Positions 1-6,322 of a stretch of 6,322 bases of DNA are shown here, in pieces. This DNA comes from Pseudomonadota bacterium. GTDB taxonomy: Bacteria; Pseudomonadota; Gammaproteobacteria; Burkholderiales; Burkholderiaceae_D. The DNA lies in contig JAEZHR010000025.1 of NCBI GenBank assembly GCA_023416415.1, positions 1-6,322 on the forward strand, in the 5' to 3' direction. The notes under the pieces are model-generated. The model was given only the letters and a program-made list of their open reading frames with translations, was not told the origin of the DNA and ran no database searches. Position numbers and translations under genes: made by a program. Numbering within the stretch: the first letter of the stretch is position 1; each line of letters opens with the position of its first letter.

Positions 1-499
1 CGTCAGGGGCAATCGGCATTGAGCGCTTTGCCAGTATGGCTCCGGTGTCCAGTCCTTCGTCCATCTGCATGATGGTCACGCCCGTTTCGGCATCGCCCGC
101 TTCAATCGCACGATGGATCGGCGCAGCGCCGCGCCAGCGCGGCAGCAGCGCGGCGTGGATGTTGATGCAACCGCGCGGAGCAATATCGAGCACCGAGCGC
201 GGCAGAATCAGCCCATAGGCTGCCACCACCATCACGTCGTGCGGCGTGGCGCGCAGCAGTTCGTGGGCTTCGCGCGCGACCTCCGGATGTTTCCCGTCCA
301 GGCGCAGCGAGACCGGTTGCACGACGGGGATGTCGTGCTGAAGCGCCAGCTGCTTGACGGGAGACGCCTGCAGTTGCATGCCACGCCCGGCGGGCCGATC
401 GGGCTGGGTCAGGACCAGAGGTATCTCGAAGCCCGCATCCAGCAGGGCGCGCAGGGCAACCGCGGCAAACTCGGGGGTGCCGGCAAAAATGGCTTTCAT
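1..499 (-). CDS. fmt: Methionyl-tRNA formyltransferase, N-terminal 166 residues (3' end outside window)
   Basis: Fmt transfers a formyl group from 10-formyltetrahydrofolate to initiator methionyl-tRNA in the cytoplasm. The minus-strand frame opens with MKAIFAGTPEFAAVALRALL, the family's usual N-terminus, so the ATG at 499 is well supported. It stays open to the window edge, giving 166 of roughly 310 residues. The formyltransferase Rossmann domain is visible. TQPDRPAGRG lies at about residues 31-40, the signature CINIHAALLPRWRGAAPI at 111-128, and MDEGLDTG at 146-153. The catalytic triad is Asn113, His115 and Asp151. The usual Ser of the SLLPRWRG signature is Ala117 here, a mild variation. The C-terminal tRNA-binding domain lies beyond the edge. 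The gene starts 51 bp after the def stop and is probably co-transcribed with it. No strong ribosome binding site is visible. Confidence 0.96.
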   Translation of the reverse strand, partial: MKAIFAGTPEFAAVALRALLDAGFEIPLVLTQPDRPAGRGMQLQASPVKQLALQHDIPVVQPVSLRLDGKHPEVAREAHELLRATPHDVMVVAAYGLILPRSVLDIAPRGCINIHAALLPRWRGAAPIHRAIEAGDAETGVTIMQMDEGLDTGAILAKRSMPIAPD

Positions 500-550
500 G
501 GATGGCGTATTGCGCGCAGCGTGCCAAACGACACATCGCGCATGAGTTGA

Positions 551-1084
551 TCAGCGTTCAACAGCGCGCTTTCTTTCACGCGCCATCTCACGCTCTTCCT
601 TCAAGAGCCTGGTCTTGATGCGATTGCGCTTCAGCGGCGACAGATACTCGACAAAAACCTTGCCCTTGAGATGATCCATCTCGTGCTGGATGCAGACCGC
701 GAGCAGGCCGTCGGCTTCCAGTTCGAATTCCTTGCCCGAGACATCCCAAGCGCGCACCTTCACGCGCGCCGGGCGCTCAACGCCGTCATAGATGCCCGGC
801 ACCGACAGACAGCCTTCGTCGTAGACCTGCCTTTCCTCGCTGGCCCAGACGATTCCGGGATTCACGAACACACGTAGCTGGTCGTGGGTTTCAGAGACGT
901 CGATCACGATCACCTGCTCGTGCACGTCGACCTGGGTCGCAGCCAAGCCGACACCTGGTGCGGCATACATGGTTTCAGCCATGTCAGCCGCAAGATTTTT
1001 CAGACGCGCATCAAACACGGCGACCGGCTTGGCCACCTTGTGCAGGCGCGGATCGGGATAGCGGAGGATGGGTAACAGGGCCAT
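551..1084 (-). CDS. def: Peptide deformylase
   Basis: This metalloenzyme removes the N-formyl group from the starting methionine of nascent proteins at the ribosome. The 177-residue product has all three family motifs: GVGLAATQ at 44-51, EGCLS at 90-94 and HEMDH at 134-138. The metal ligands are Cys92, His134 and His138, the general base is Glu135, and Gln51 is also present. Length and the opening MALLPILRYPDPRLHKVAKP are typical. I chose the ATG at 1084 because this is the conserved N-terminus. An in-frame TTG at 1102 would add six unconserved residues. The tail after about residue 150 is a highly charged Arg/Lys/Glu helix, common in proteobacterial deformylases, which contact the ribosome through a C-terminal helix. 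The gene precedes fmt on the same strand, and the pair act at opposite ends of the formylation cycle. Confidence 0.98.
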   Translation of the reverse strand: MALLPILRYPDPRLHKVAKPVAVFDARLKNLAADMAETMYAAPGVGLAATQVDVHEQVIVIDVSETHDQLRVFVNPGIVWASEERQVYDEGCLSVPGIYDGVERPARVKVRAWDVSGKEFELEADGLLAVCIQHEMDHLKGKVFVEYLSPLKRNRIKTRLLKEEREMARERKRAVER

Positions 1085-1256
1085 AGAACAGCTTTTGTGC
1101 AACAGATCACCCGGCAGACCTAGGCGTTTCTCTTGCTAGGTCAAGGATTTATGTGCAGAATTTGATTCGCTTTGACAAGATTTGCCCGGCATTTCGCTGC
1201 ATCAGGACAAGCGCTTGCAGTGTCCGCGAAAAACGGGCAGTCCCACTGGACAGAAC
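1085..1256. promoter_or_regulatory. Divergent intergenic region between def and the lysM gene
   Basis: Both the def-fmt and lysM-dprA units must start transcription in this 172-bp gap unless promoters lie inside genes. On the plus strand a perfect TTGACA sits at 1172-1177, but no good -10 box follows at 16-18 bp. On the minus strand an overlapping TTGTCA (1178-1173) is followed after 19 bp by CATAAA (1153-1148). This is a fair but over-spaced match that would give def a leader of about 55 nt. Ribosome binding sites for both genes are weak; GGACAG at 1248-1253 is the best for lysM. Individual boxes are guesses, while the regional assignment follows from gene orientation. Confidence 0.5.
1117..1142. 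repeat. Perfect 7-bp inverted repeat, possible operator
   Basis: GACCTAG at 1117-1123 and CTAGGTC at 1136-1142 are exact reverse complements separated by 12 bp, so their centres are 19 bp apart, close to two helical turns. The first arm lies within a smaller palindrome, CCTAGG at 1119-1124. CTAG-containing words are often scarce in proteobacterial genomes, so two copies here are mildly notable. The site lies just upstream of def, where a regulator could sit. No binding protein can be named, and a hairpin in the def leader is an alternative. Confidence 0.35.
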
Positions 1257-2369
1257 ATGAAAAAGTTTAGCACAGCCGCCTTCATTCTCGCCCTTGCGTC
1301 GGCCCTGCCGCTGCACGCACAAGCCGAGGAAACCGGCTCTGCGCGCTGTGCGTTCCGTCCCGACGCCCCGAACCAGCATACCGTCGTGCGAGGCGATACC
1401 CTGTGGGACATCTCCGGGCGATTTCTCGCCAATCCGTGGTGCTGGCCCAAGGTCTGGGGCATGAACCGCGACGAAATCCGCGACCCGCACTGGATTTATC
1501 CCGGACAGATCGTCTATTTCGATCGCGTCGCCGGTCGCCTGCACCTGGGTGATGCCGCCGGGTCCGGTGGCACCGCATACGGGATTCCAACCTTGAAACT
1601 ATCGCCGCAGGTGCGCGCCTCCGATCTGGAACGGCATGCCATTCCGACCATCCAGGCGCATCTGATCGAACCCTTCCTCGCGCAACCGCTGATCGTCGGT
1701 GAAACCGATTTGAACAGCGCGGCACATGTCGTCGCCGCGCGTGAAGAGCGGGTCATGCTAGGCGCAGGTGATACAGCCTATGCGATCGGCGACCTTGGCG
1801 GCAATGCCCATTTCCAGATTTTCCGTCCGGCCACCGCACTGCGCGATCCGGAAACCGGCGGCATTCTCGGCTACGAAGCCACCTACCTCGGCACGGCCGA
1901 GCTGGTGCGTGCCGGTCGTGCGGCAGACGAAGCCCACGCGCTGCGCGTGACCAGCGTCAAGCAGGAAATCGGCATCGGCGATCGCCTGTTGCCGCAGCCG
2001 AAACCCACGCCGATGAACTATGTACCGCGACCGCCCGAGGGCGAGGGCAACGCGCGCATCGCCTCTGTATATGGCGGCGTCTCCCAGGCCGGCCAGAACC
2101 AGGTCGTGACGATTAATCGTGGCAGCGCGCACGGCCTTGAAGTCGGCCATGTGCTCGACCTGTACCGTTTCGGTGGTACAACCATCGACCGTACGACCTC
2201 AAAGCAGACCGGCTGGTTCAGCGGGTCCGACAAGCGGGTGGTGCAGCTCCCCGATCATCGCTACGGCACTCTCTTCGTGTTCCGTGTCTTCGACAAGGTC
2301 TCATACGGGCTCGTGATGGAAGTCAGCGACGGCGTCCGGGTGGGTGACCTGGCGCGCACGCCGGAATAA
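1257..2369 (+). CDS. Secreted LysM-domain protein
   Basis: This is a 370-residue exported protein likely to bind peptidoglycan. Residues 1-23 form a signal peptide: MKK, a hydrophobic stretch, then PLHAQA, with signal peptidase I cleavage likely after Ala21 or Ala23. A single LysM domain spans about 41-88, opening with HTVVRGDTLWDISGRF and ending in DPHWIYPGQIVYF. The remaining 280 residues match no domain I can name. They contain a segment near 280-310 (NQVVTINRGSAHGLEVGHVLDLY) resembling small beta-rich modules in envelope proteins. Only two cysteines exist, Cys31 and Cys62, flanking the start of the LysM and possibly disulfide-bonded. The ATG at 1257 is chosen because the signal peptide begins there; an upstream in-frame ATG at 1182 would bury it. 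dprA starts 10 bp downstream. LysM genes beside dprA recur in betaproteobacteria, but the functional reason is unknown to me. Confidence 0.93.
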   Translation: MKKFSTAAFILALASALPLHAQAEETGSARCAFRPDAPNQHTVVRGDTLWDISGRFLANPWCWPKVWGMNRDEIRDPHWIYPGQIVYFDRVAGRLHLGDAAGSGGTAYGIPTLKLSPQVRASDLERHAIPTIQAHLIEPFLAQPLIVGETDLNSAAHVVAAREERVMLGAGDTAYAIGDLGGNAHFQIFRPATALRDPETGGILGYEATYLGTAELVRAGRAADEAHALRVTSVKQEIGIGDRLLPQPKPTPMNYVPRPPEGEGNARIASVYGGVSQAGQNQVVTINRGSAHGLEVGHVLDLYRFGGTTIDRTTSKQTGWFSGSDKRVVQLPDHRYGTLFVFRVFDKVSYGLVMEVSDGVRVGDLARTPE

Positions 2370-2379
2370 GCCCGCCGGC

Positions 2380-3501
2380 ATGGCCGACCCGGAGCGCCAT
2401 GTCGAACTTGCAGCATGGCTGCGCCTCGAGCGCACGCCCGGCATCGGAATTACCACGGCACACAAGCTGCTAAGGCAATTCGGTCTTCCGGAAAACATCT
2501 TCTCCGCCTCCCACGCCCGCCTGTGCGAAGTCGCCGGGCAGCGCGCGGCGAACGCATTGCTCGCGCCCCCGGACGCGGCCTTGCACGCCTTGATCGACCG
2601 CACCACTGCCTGGGACGCCGCAGACGGGCAGACCGTCCTGACGCTCGCCGACCCGGCCTATCCTGCTGACCTGCTCGACATCCCTGACCCGCCGCTGATG
2701 CTCTATGCCAAGGGACGCATTGAGCTGCTGCAGACCCCTGCCGTAGCCGTGGTAGGCAGTCGCAATGCGACAAGCCAAGGCATGCTCAACGCCGAACATT
2801 TTTCTCGCGCCCTGAGCCAGTCCGGATTGACGATCATCTCCGGACTTGCGCTCGGAATCGACTCTGCCGCGCATCGCGGCGCATTGGACGGGGCCGGCTC
2901 CACCATCGCCGTCATCGGAACCGGCGCCGACATCATCTACCCGGCGCGCAATCGCGATCTCGCGCAGGCGATCTGCGCGCGCGGCTGCGTGCTCAGCGAA
3001 TACCCTTTGGGCACGCCCGCGCTTGCCGCGAATTTCCCACGCCGCAATCGCATCATCTCGGGCCTGGCGCAAGGCGTGCTGGTGGTGGAGGCCGCTGCGC
3101 GCTCGGGATCGCTCATCACGGCGCGCATGGCAGCCGAACAAGGCCGGGATGTTTTCGCCATCCCCGGCTCGATTCATTCGCCGCTGGCCAAGGGCTGCCA
3201 TCTTCTGATCCGGCAGGGGGCCAAGCTGGTCGAATGTGCGCAAGACGTGCTGGAAGAACTGCGAATGACTTCCCGCTCCCGCGCAAGCACCACCATGCAG
3301 CCCCCCGTCCCTGACGCCTGCCATCCCGATACCGCGCGCATGCTCGATGCACTTGGCCACGACCCGGTGGCGCCGGACGAGCTGTCGGCACGCTGGCAAC
3401 TCGACATGGCTGAGGTGCAAGCGCGTCTGCTCGAGCTTGAGTTGAATGGCATGATCGAAACGCTACCGGGCGGCAAGGTGTGTCGCCTCGCAACACGCTG
3501 A
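2380..3501 (+). CDS. dprA: DNA-processing protein DprA (Smf)
   Basis: DprA binds incoming single-stranded DNA in the cytoplasm during natural transformation and loads RecA onto it; it is also present in many bacteria not known to be competent. The 373-residue product has the three-part family layout. An N-terminal helical, HhH/SAM-like region at about 8-45 includes RTPGIGITTAHKLL. The Rossmann core spans about 85-295, with GSR at 126-128, SGLALGID at 154-161, FPRRNR at 219-224 and SGSLITA at 242-248. A C-terminal winged helix lies at about 315-370 (PDELSARW to GMIETLPGGKVCRL). I chose the ATG at 2380, 10 bp after the LysM stop, because the family sequence begins shortly after it. A GTG at 2344 would overlap lysM and add an unconserved stretch. 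GGA at 2363-2365 is a weak ribosome binding site. Co-transcription with lysM is likely. Confidence 0.97.
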   Translation: MADPERHVELAAWLRLERTPGIGITTAHKLLRQFGLPENIFSASHARLCEVAGQRAANALLAPPDAALHALIDRTTAWDAADGQTVLTLADPAYPADLLDIPDPPLMLYAKGRIELLQTPAVAVVGSRNATSQGMLNAEHFSRALSQSGLTIISGLALGIDSAAHRGALDGAGSTIAVIGTGADIIYPARNRDLAQAICARGCVLSEYPLGTPALAANFPRRNRIISGLAQGVLVVEAAARSGSLITARMAAEQGRDVFAIPGSIHSPLAKGCHLLIRQGAKLVECAQDVLEELRMTSRSRASTTMQPPVPDACHPDTARMLDALGHDPVAPDELSARWQLDMAEVQARLLELELNGMIETLPGGKVCRLATR

Positions 3502-3651
3502 TCGCTCCGTGCGCTGTCGACTGCACCGGTTTTGGGATATGCTGTAAGTGTTGTGTCGAGTATCGAACCTGGCATGGCGCCCTCTTGGTTGCAGATGAAA
3601 CGCACTGCAATAAAGAGTTGCATGACGAGAGTGTCATCAACCCGGCCGCAG

Positions 3652-3670
3652 CGCCTCTCGCGGCGAGGCG
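3652..3670. repeat. GC-rich hairpin upstream of smg
   Basis: The 190-bp dprA-smg gap (3502-3691) holds no supported gene. CGCCTC at 3652-3657 pairs with GAGGCG at 3665-3670 around a 7-nt loop, ending 21 bp before the smg start. There is no T-tract, so a classic terminator is unlikely; it would fold in the smg leader. A smaller inverted repeat, ATGAC/GTCAT, lies at 3622-3637. A possible -10 (TATGCT, 3538-3543) has no convincing -35. How smg is transcribed is therefore unclear. Confidence 0.35.
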
Positions 3671-3691
3671 GTCCCAACTGAACCGTAAATC

Positions 3692-4174
3692 ATGTTCGAC
3701 GTTCTCGTTTATCTCTACGAAACCTACTACCGGCCCGAAGCCTGTCCGGATTCGGAAGCGCTGATGAAGAAGCTGTCCGCCATCGGTTTCGAGGAGGATG
3801 AAATTTCCAGGGCCATCGGCTGGCTGACCGATCTGGCCGAAGCCACCAATGCCTTGTCCGACGGCCGTTCCGAACCCGTGATTTCCTCGACCGGCACGCG
3901 CTTCTACGTACAGAGCGAGCTCGATGCGCTCGGTACCGAAGCGACCGGATTCCTGCAATTTCTCGAAGCGGCCAATCTCATCGACTCGGTTCAGCGCGAA
4001 ATCATCATCGAGCGGGCACTCGCAGCCAGCGAAGGCGAAGGCCAGGTGTCGCTCGACAAGCTCAAGGTCATCGTGCTGATGGTCATGTGGAGCCAGGGCA
4101 AGGAGCCCGATGGCCTGATTTTCGACGAACTGTTTTCTGAAGAAGACGACACGGAACCGCGCCTGCTGCACTGA
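3692..4174 (+). CDS. smg: Smg family protein (DUF494)
   Basis: The molecular function of this small cytoplasmic family is not established. The 160-residue product begins MFDVLVYLYETYYRPEACPD, the characteristic start of proteobacterial Smg, which fixes the ATG at 3692 even though no clear ribosome binding site precedes it. Length agrees with the E. coli protein (about 157 residues). It is acidic and looks mostly helical. The most conserved-looking part is the central-to-C-terminal block of about 70-110 (FYVQSELDALGTEATGFLQF and the IIIERAL helix), followed by VIVLMVMWSQ and a tail rich in Asp and Glu. There is no signal peptide or clear membrane segment. Position between dprA and a topoisomerase gene mirrors E. 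coli, where smg lies between dprA and yrdD, a topoisomerase-type zinc-ribbon gene. This suggests a DNA-related role, but only by association. Confidence 0.95.
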   Translation: MFDVLVYLYETYYRPEACPDSEALMKKLSAIGFEEDEISRAIGWLTDLAEATNALSDGRSEPVISSTGTRFYVQSELDALGTEATGFLQFLEAANLIDSVQREIIIERALAASEGEGQVSLDKLKVIVLMVMWSQGKEPDGLIFDELFSEEDDTEPRLLH

Positions 4175-4200
4175 CATCCCCTCCACGATCGCGCCTCCCT

Positions 4201-4247
4201 GCGCCGCTGTCCCGGTGGCGCGCCGGTTGAACCGCCCTCCTTGCGGT
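4201..4247. terminator. Two adjacent GC-rich hairpins after smg, possible terminator
   Basis: The first hairpin pairs GCGCCGC at 4201-4207 with GTGGCGC at 4215-4221, seven pairs including one G-T, around a 7-nt loop. The second pairs ACCGC at 4231-4235 with GCGGT at 4243-4247. They begin 26 bp after the smg stop, where a terminator would be expected. Neither is followed by a run of T, so intrinsic termination is doubtful. A Rho-dependent end or a purely structural element fits as well. An 8-bp palindrome, GGCGCGCC, lies at 4217-4224. Confidence 0.3.
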
Positions 4248-4270
4248 CTTCGCGGAACCACGCTTATCAT
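4241..4270 (+). promoter_or_regulatory. Candidate sigma70-type promoter for topB
   Basis: TTGCGG at 4241-4246 is followed after 18 bp by TATCAT at 4265-4270, which matches five of six bases of the -10 consensus; the -35 keeps only the TTG. A start near 4277 would give topB a leader of about 115 nt. Apart from the hairpins upstream, the 217-bp smg-topB gap holds no supported gene. The -35 overlaps the second hairpin's 3' arm. No strong ribosome binding site is seen before the topB ATG. Confidence 0.35.
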
Positions 4271-4391
4271 TGGCCGCAATTCGACGGCGATTGGCATGTC
4301 GACAGGGTTTGCCGAATGACAATCCCCCTGAACGCTGGCGCTCCCGCATTGTCCAGCACCGTATCTCCCGGACCCACCAACTCTATTCATT

Positions 4392-6322
4392 ATGACCAAG
4401 ACCCTCATCATTGCAGAGAAGCCCTCTGTCGCGAACGACATCGCGAAGGCGCTGGGCGGCTTCACCAAGCACGATGAGTACTTCGAATCGGACGAATACG
4501 TGCTGTCGTCGGCGGTCGGTCATCTCGTTGAGATTGCCGCGCCGGAAGAGTACGACGTCAAGCGGGGCAAATGGAGCTTCACCCACCTGCCGGTCATTCC
4601 GCCGCATTTCGCGCTCAATCCGATCGCCAAGACCGAGTCGCGCCTGAAAGTCTTGAACAAGCTGATCAGGCGCAAGGACGTCAGTGCGCTGATCAACGCC
4701 TGCGACGCGGGGCGCGAGGGCGAGCTGATCTTCCGCCTGATCGTGCAGTATGCGAAGGCGAAGCAGCCGATCAAGCGGCTGTGGCTGCAGTCGATGACGC
4801 CAAATGCAATCCGTGATGGCTTTGCCCGCCTGCGCGACGATCAGGACATGCTGCCGCTGGCCGATGCCGCACGCTGCCGCAGCGAGGCCGACTGGCTGAT
4901 CGGCATCAACGGCACGCGCGCCATGACCGCCTTCAATTCCAAGGAAGGCGGCTTCTATCTCACCACGGTCGGGCGCGTGCAGACGCCGACCTTGTCGATC
5001 GTGGTCGAGCGCGAAGAGAAGATCAAGAAGTTCGTCCCGCGCGACTACTGGGAAGTCCGTGCCGAGTTCGTGTGCGCGGCCGGCATCTACGAAGGCCGCT
5101 GGCTCGATACCAAGTTCAGGAAGGACGAAACCGATCCGGAAAGGCGCGCGGAACGTCTGTGGAGCAAGGCTGCCGCCGAATCCATCGTCGCCGCCTGCCG
5201 CGGCCGTTCGGGTTCGGTGACCGAGGAATCGAAGCCGACCACGCAAATGGCGCCGGCCCTGTTCGATCTGACCAGCCTGCAGCGCGAGGCCAACGCCCGT
5301 TTCGGCTTTTCGGCCAAGAACACACTCGGACTGGCACAGGCGCTGTATGAAAAGCACAAGGTACTGACCTACCCCCGTACCGATTCGCGCCATCTGCCTG
5401 AAGACTACCTGCAGACTGTGCGCCAGACATTGGACTCGGTCGCCGAGAACAACAACTATCATCAGTTTGCCAAGCAGATCCTGAACAACAACTGGGTCAA
5501 GCCGAACAAGCGCATCTTTGACAACTCCAAGATCAGCGACCACTTCGCGATCATTCCGACCACCCAGGCACCGAAGAGCCTGTCGGAACCGGAGCAGAAG
5601 CTGTATGACCTGGTCGTGCGCCGCTTCATGGCCGTGGTCTTCCCTGCCGCCGAGTTCCAGGTCACGACGCGCTACACGGAAGTTTCCGGCCACCAGTTCA
5701 AGACCGAAGGCAAGGTCATGACCAACCCCGGCTGGCTGGCGATCTACGGCAAGGAAGCCGCTGGCGACGACAAGGAAGGCAGCGGCACGCTGGTCCCGGT
5801 CGCCCCAGGCGAAGCCGTGCAAACCGACAAGGTCACGGCCAACGCACTGGTCACCAAGCCGCCAGCGCGCTACACCGAAGCGACGCTGCTGTCGGCCATG
5901 GAAGGCGCCGGCAAGCTGGTCGAGGACGAGGGTTTGCGCGAGGCCATGGCGGGCAAGGGACTCGGCACGCCGGCCACGCGGGCAGCCATCATCGAAGGCC
6001 TGATCAATGAAAAATACCTTCTGCGCGAAGGCCGCGAGCTGATCCCGACGGCCAAGGCCTTCCAGCTGATGACGCTGCTGCGCGGCCTGGGTGTGGAGGA
6101 ACTGACCGCCCCCGAGCTGACCGGCGAGTGGGAGTACAAGCTCGCGCAGATGGAGCGCGGCAAGATGAGCCGTGAGGAGTTCATGCGCGAGATCGCGCAG
6201 ATGACCCAGATCATCGTCAAGCGCGCCAAGGAATACAACAGTGACACCATCCCCGGCGACTATGCGACGCTGAAGACGCCCTGCCCGAACTGCGGCGGCG
6301 TGGTGAAGGAAACCTATCGCCG
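4392..6322 (+). CDS. topB: DNA topoisomerase III (type IA), C-terminus outside window
   Basis: Type IA topoisomerases pass one DNA strand through a transient single-strand break; topoisomerase III mainly decatenates DNA and resolves replication and recombination intermediates. The frame starts MTKTLIIAEKPSVANDIAKA and stays open for 643 codons to the window edge. The Toprim domain includes Glu9 of EKPSVA and DAGREGE at 105-111. The central region carries VGRVQTPTLS near 196-205 and FDLTSLQREA at 291-300. The active site is TYPRTDSR with catalytic Tyr327. ISDHFAIIPT lies at 381-390 and GLGTPATRA at 523-531. A zinc ribbon starts with Cys631 and Cys634 (CPNCGG) right at the edge. The N-terminal sequence is typical, supporting the ATG at 4392. 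E. coli TopB is about 650 residues; this protein continues further, as zinc-ribbon-bearing members do. The second Asp of the canonical DxDxE motif is Gly107. Confidence 0.96.
   Translation, partial: MTKTLIIAEKPSVANDIAKALGGFTKHDEYFESDEYVLSSAVGHLVEIAAPEEYDVKRGKWSFTHLPVIPPHFALNPIAKTESRLKVLNKLIRRKDVSALINACDAGREGELIFRLIVQYAKAKQPIKRLWLQSMTPNAIRDGFARLRDDQDMLPLADAARCRSEADWLIGINGTRAMTAFNSKEGGFYLTTVGRVQTPTLSIVVEREEKIKKFVPRDYWEVRAEFVCAAGIYEGRWLDTKFRKDETDPERRAERLWSKAAAESIVAACRGRSGSVTEESKPTTQMAPALFDLTSLQREANARFGFSAKNTLGLAQALYEKHKVLTYPRTDSRHLPEDYLQTVRQTLDSVAENNNYHQFAKQILNNNWVKPNKRIFDNSKISDHFAIIPTTQAPKSLSEPEQKLYDLVVRRFMAVVFPAAEFQVTTRYTEVSGHQFKTEGKVMTNPGWLAIYGKEAAGDDKEGSGTLVPVAPGEAVQTDKVTANALVTKPPARYTEATLLSAMEGAGKLVEDEGLREAMAGKGLGTPATRAAIIEGLINEKYLLREGRELIPTAKAFQLMTLLRGLGVEELTAPELTGEWEYKLAQMERGKMSREEFMREIAQMTQIIVKRAKEYNSDTIPGDYATLKTPCPNCGGVVKETYR

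Noticed and set aside
113..550. Plus-strand open frame of 145 codons opposite fmt
   Set aside because: The opposite strand encodes a clear Fmt N-terminus with its catalytic triad, and the HHHH-containing plus-strand product is an antisense artefact.
1085..1102. Longer def starting at TTG 1102
   Set aside because: The six extra residues are not part of the conserved deformylase N-terminus, and the ATG at 1084 begins the typical MALLPILRYPDPRL.
1172..1200. Strong sigma70 promoter for lysM built on the perfect TTGACA at 1172-1177
   Set aside because: No -10 hexamer of reasonable quality appears 16-18 bp downstream, so it is noted only as part of the intergenic region.
1182..1256. Longer lysM starting at ATG 1182
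   Set aside because: The extension would place 25 mostly polar residues before a clear signal peptide that begins at ATG 1257.
2470..3420. Minus-strand open frame of 316 codons inside dprA
   Set aside because: It is antisense to the conserved DprA core, has no motifs and shows shadow-like composition.
3480..3764. Plus-strand small frame of 94 codons in the dprA-smg gap, with a CCKCC stretch
   Set aside because: It begins inside dprA and ends inside smg in the wrong frame for both, has no ribosome binding site and resembles nothing I recognise.
3116..4468. Minus-strand open frame of 450 codons across dprA, smg and both gaps
   Set aside because: It runs antisense through two well-supported genes and their intergenic gaps, with no recognisable motif and low-complexity stretches.
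4383..5822. Minus-strand open frame of 479 codons opposite topB
   Set aside because: It lies fully antisense to a topoisomerase with all motifs in order. Long antisense frames are expected in GC-rich genes, and its composition (rich in Arg, Gly, Asp and His) is typical of a shadow.

Overview
The window is an ordinary, densely coding stretch of a GC-rich proteobacterial chromosome. Protein sequences and gene order (fmt and def divergent from lysM, dprA, smg and a type IA topoisomerase) fit a betaproteobacterium, possibly Rhodocyclales-like. That placement rests on recalled gene order and protein style, not on a search. I saw no tRNA, rRNA, CRISPR array, insertion sequence or prophage gene, and codon use looks uniform throughout.

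Layout. On the minus strand lie the 5' half of fmt (1-499, running off the left edge) and a complete def (551-1084), in the transcription order def then fmt. These two enzymes add and remove the N-formyl group of initiator methionine. A 172-bp divergent intergenic region (1085-1256) separates them from the plus-strand genes and carries a perfect 7-bp inverted repeat. A secreted LysM protein (1257-2369) is followed after 10 bp by dprA (2380-3501), so these two are probably co-transcribed. After a 190-bp gap comes smg (3692-4174). A 217-bp gap with two GC-rich hairpins and a fair sigma70-like promoter then precedes topB, a type IA DNA topoisomerase III (4392 to the right edge). The topB reading frame is cut off just as its C-terminal zinc ribbon begins.

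The genes do not form one pathway. They are def/fmt (translation initiation), LysM (cell envelope), DprA (single-stranded DNA handling and transformation), Smg (unknown role) and TopB (decatenation and recombination intermediates). The most thought-provoking points are the Smg-topoisomerase linkage, the uncharacterised C-terminal three quarters of the LysM protein with its two isolated cysteines, and the short palindrome in the divergent promoter region. I found no convincing new biological system here.
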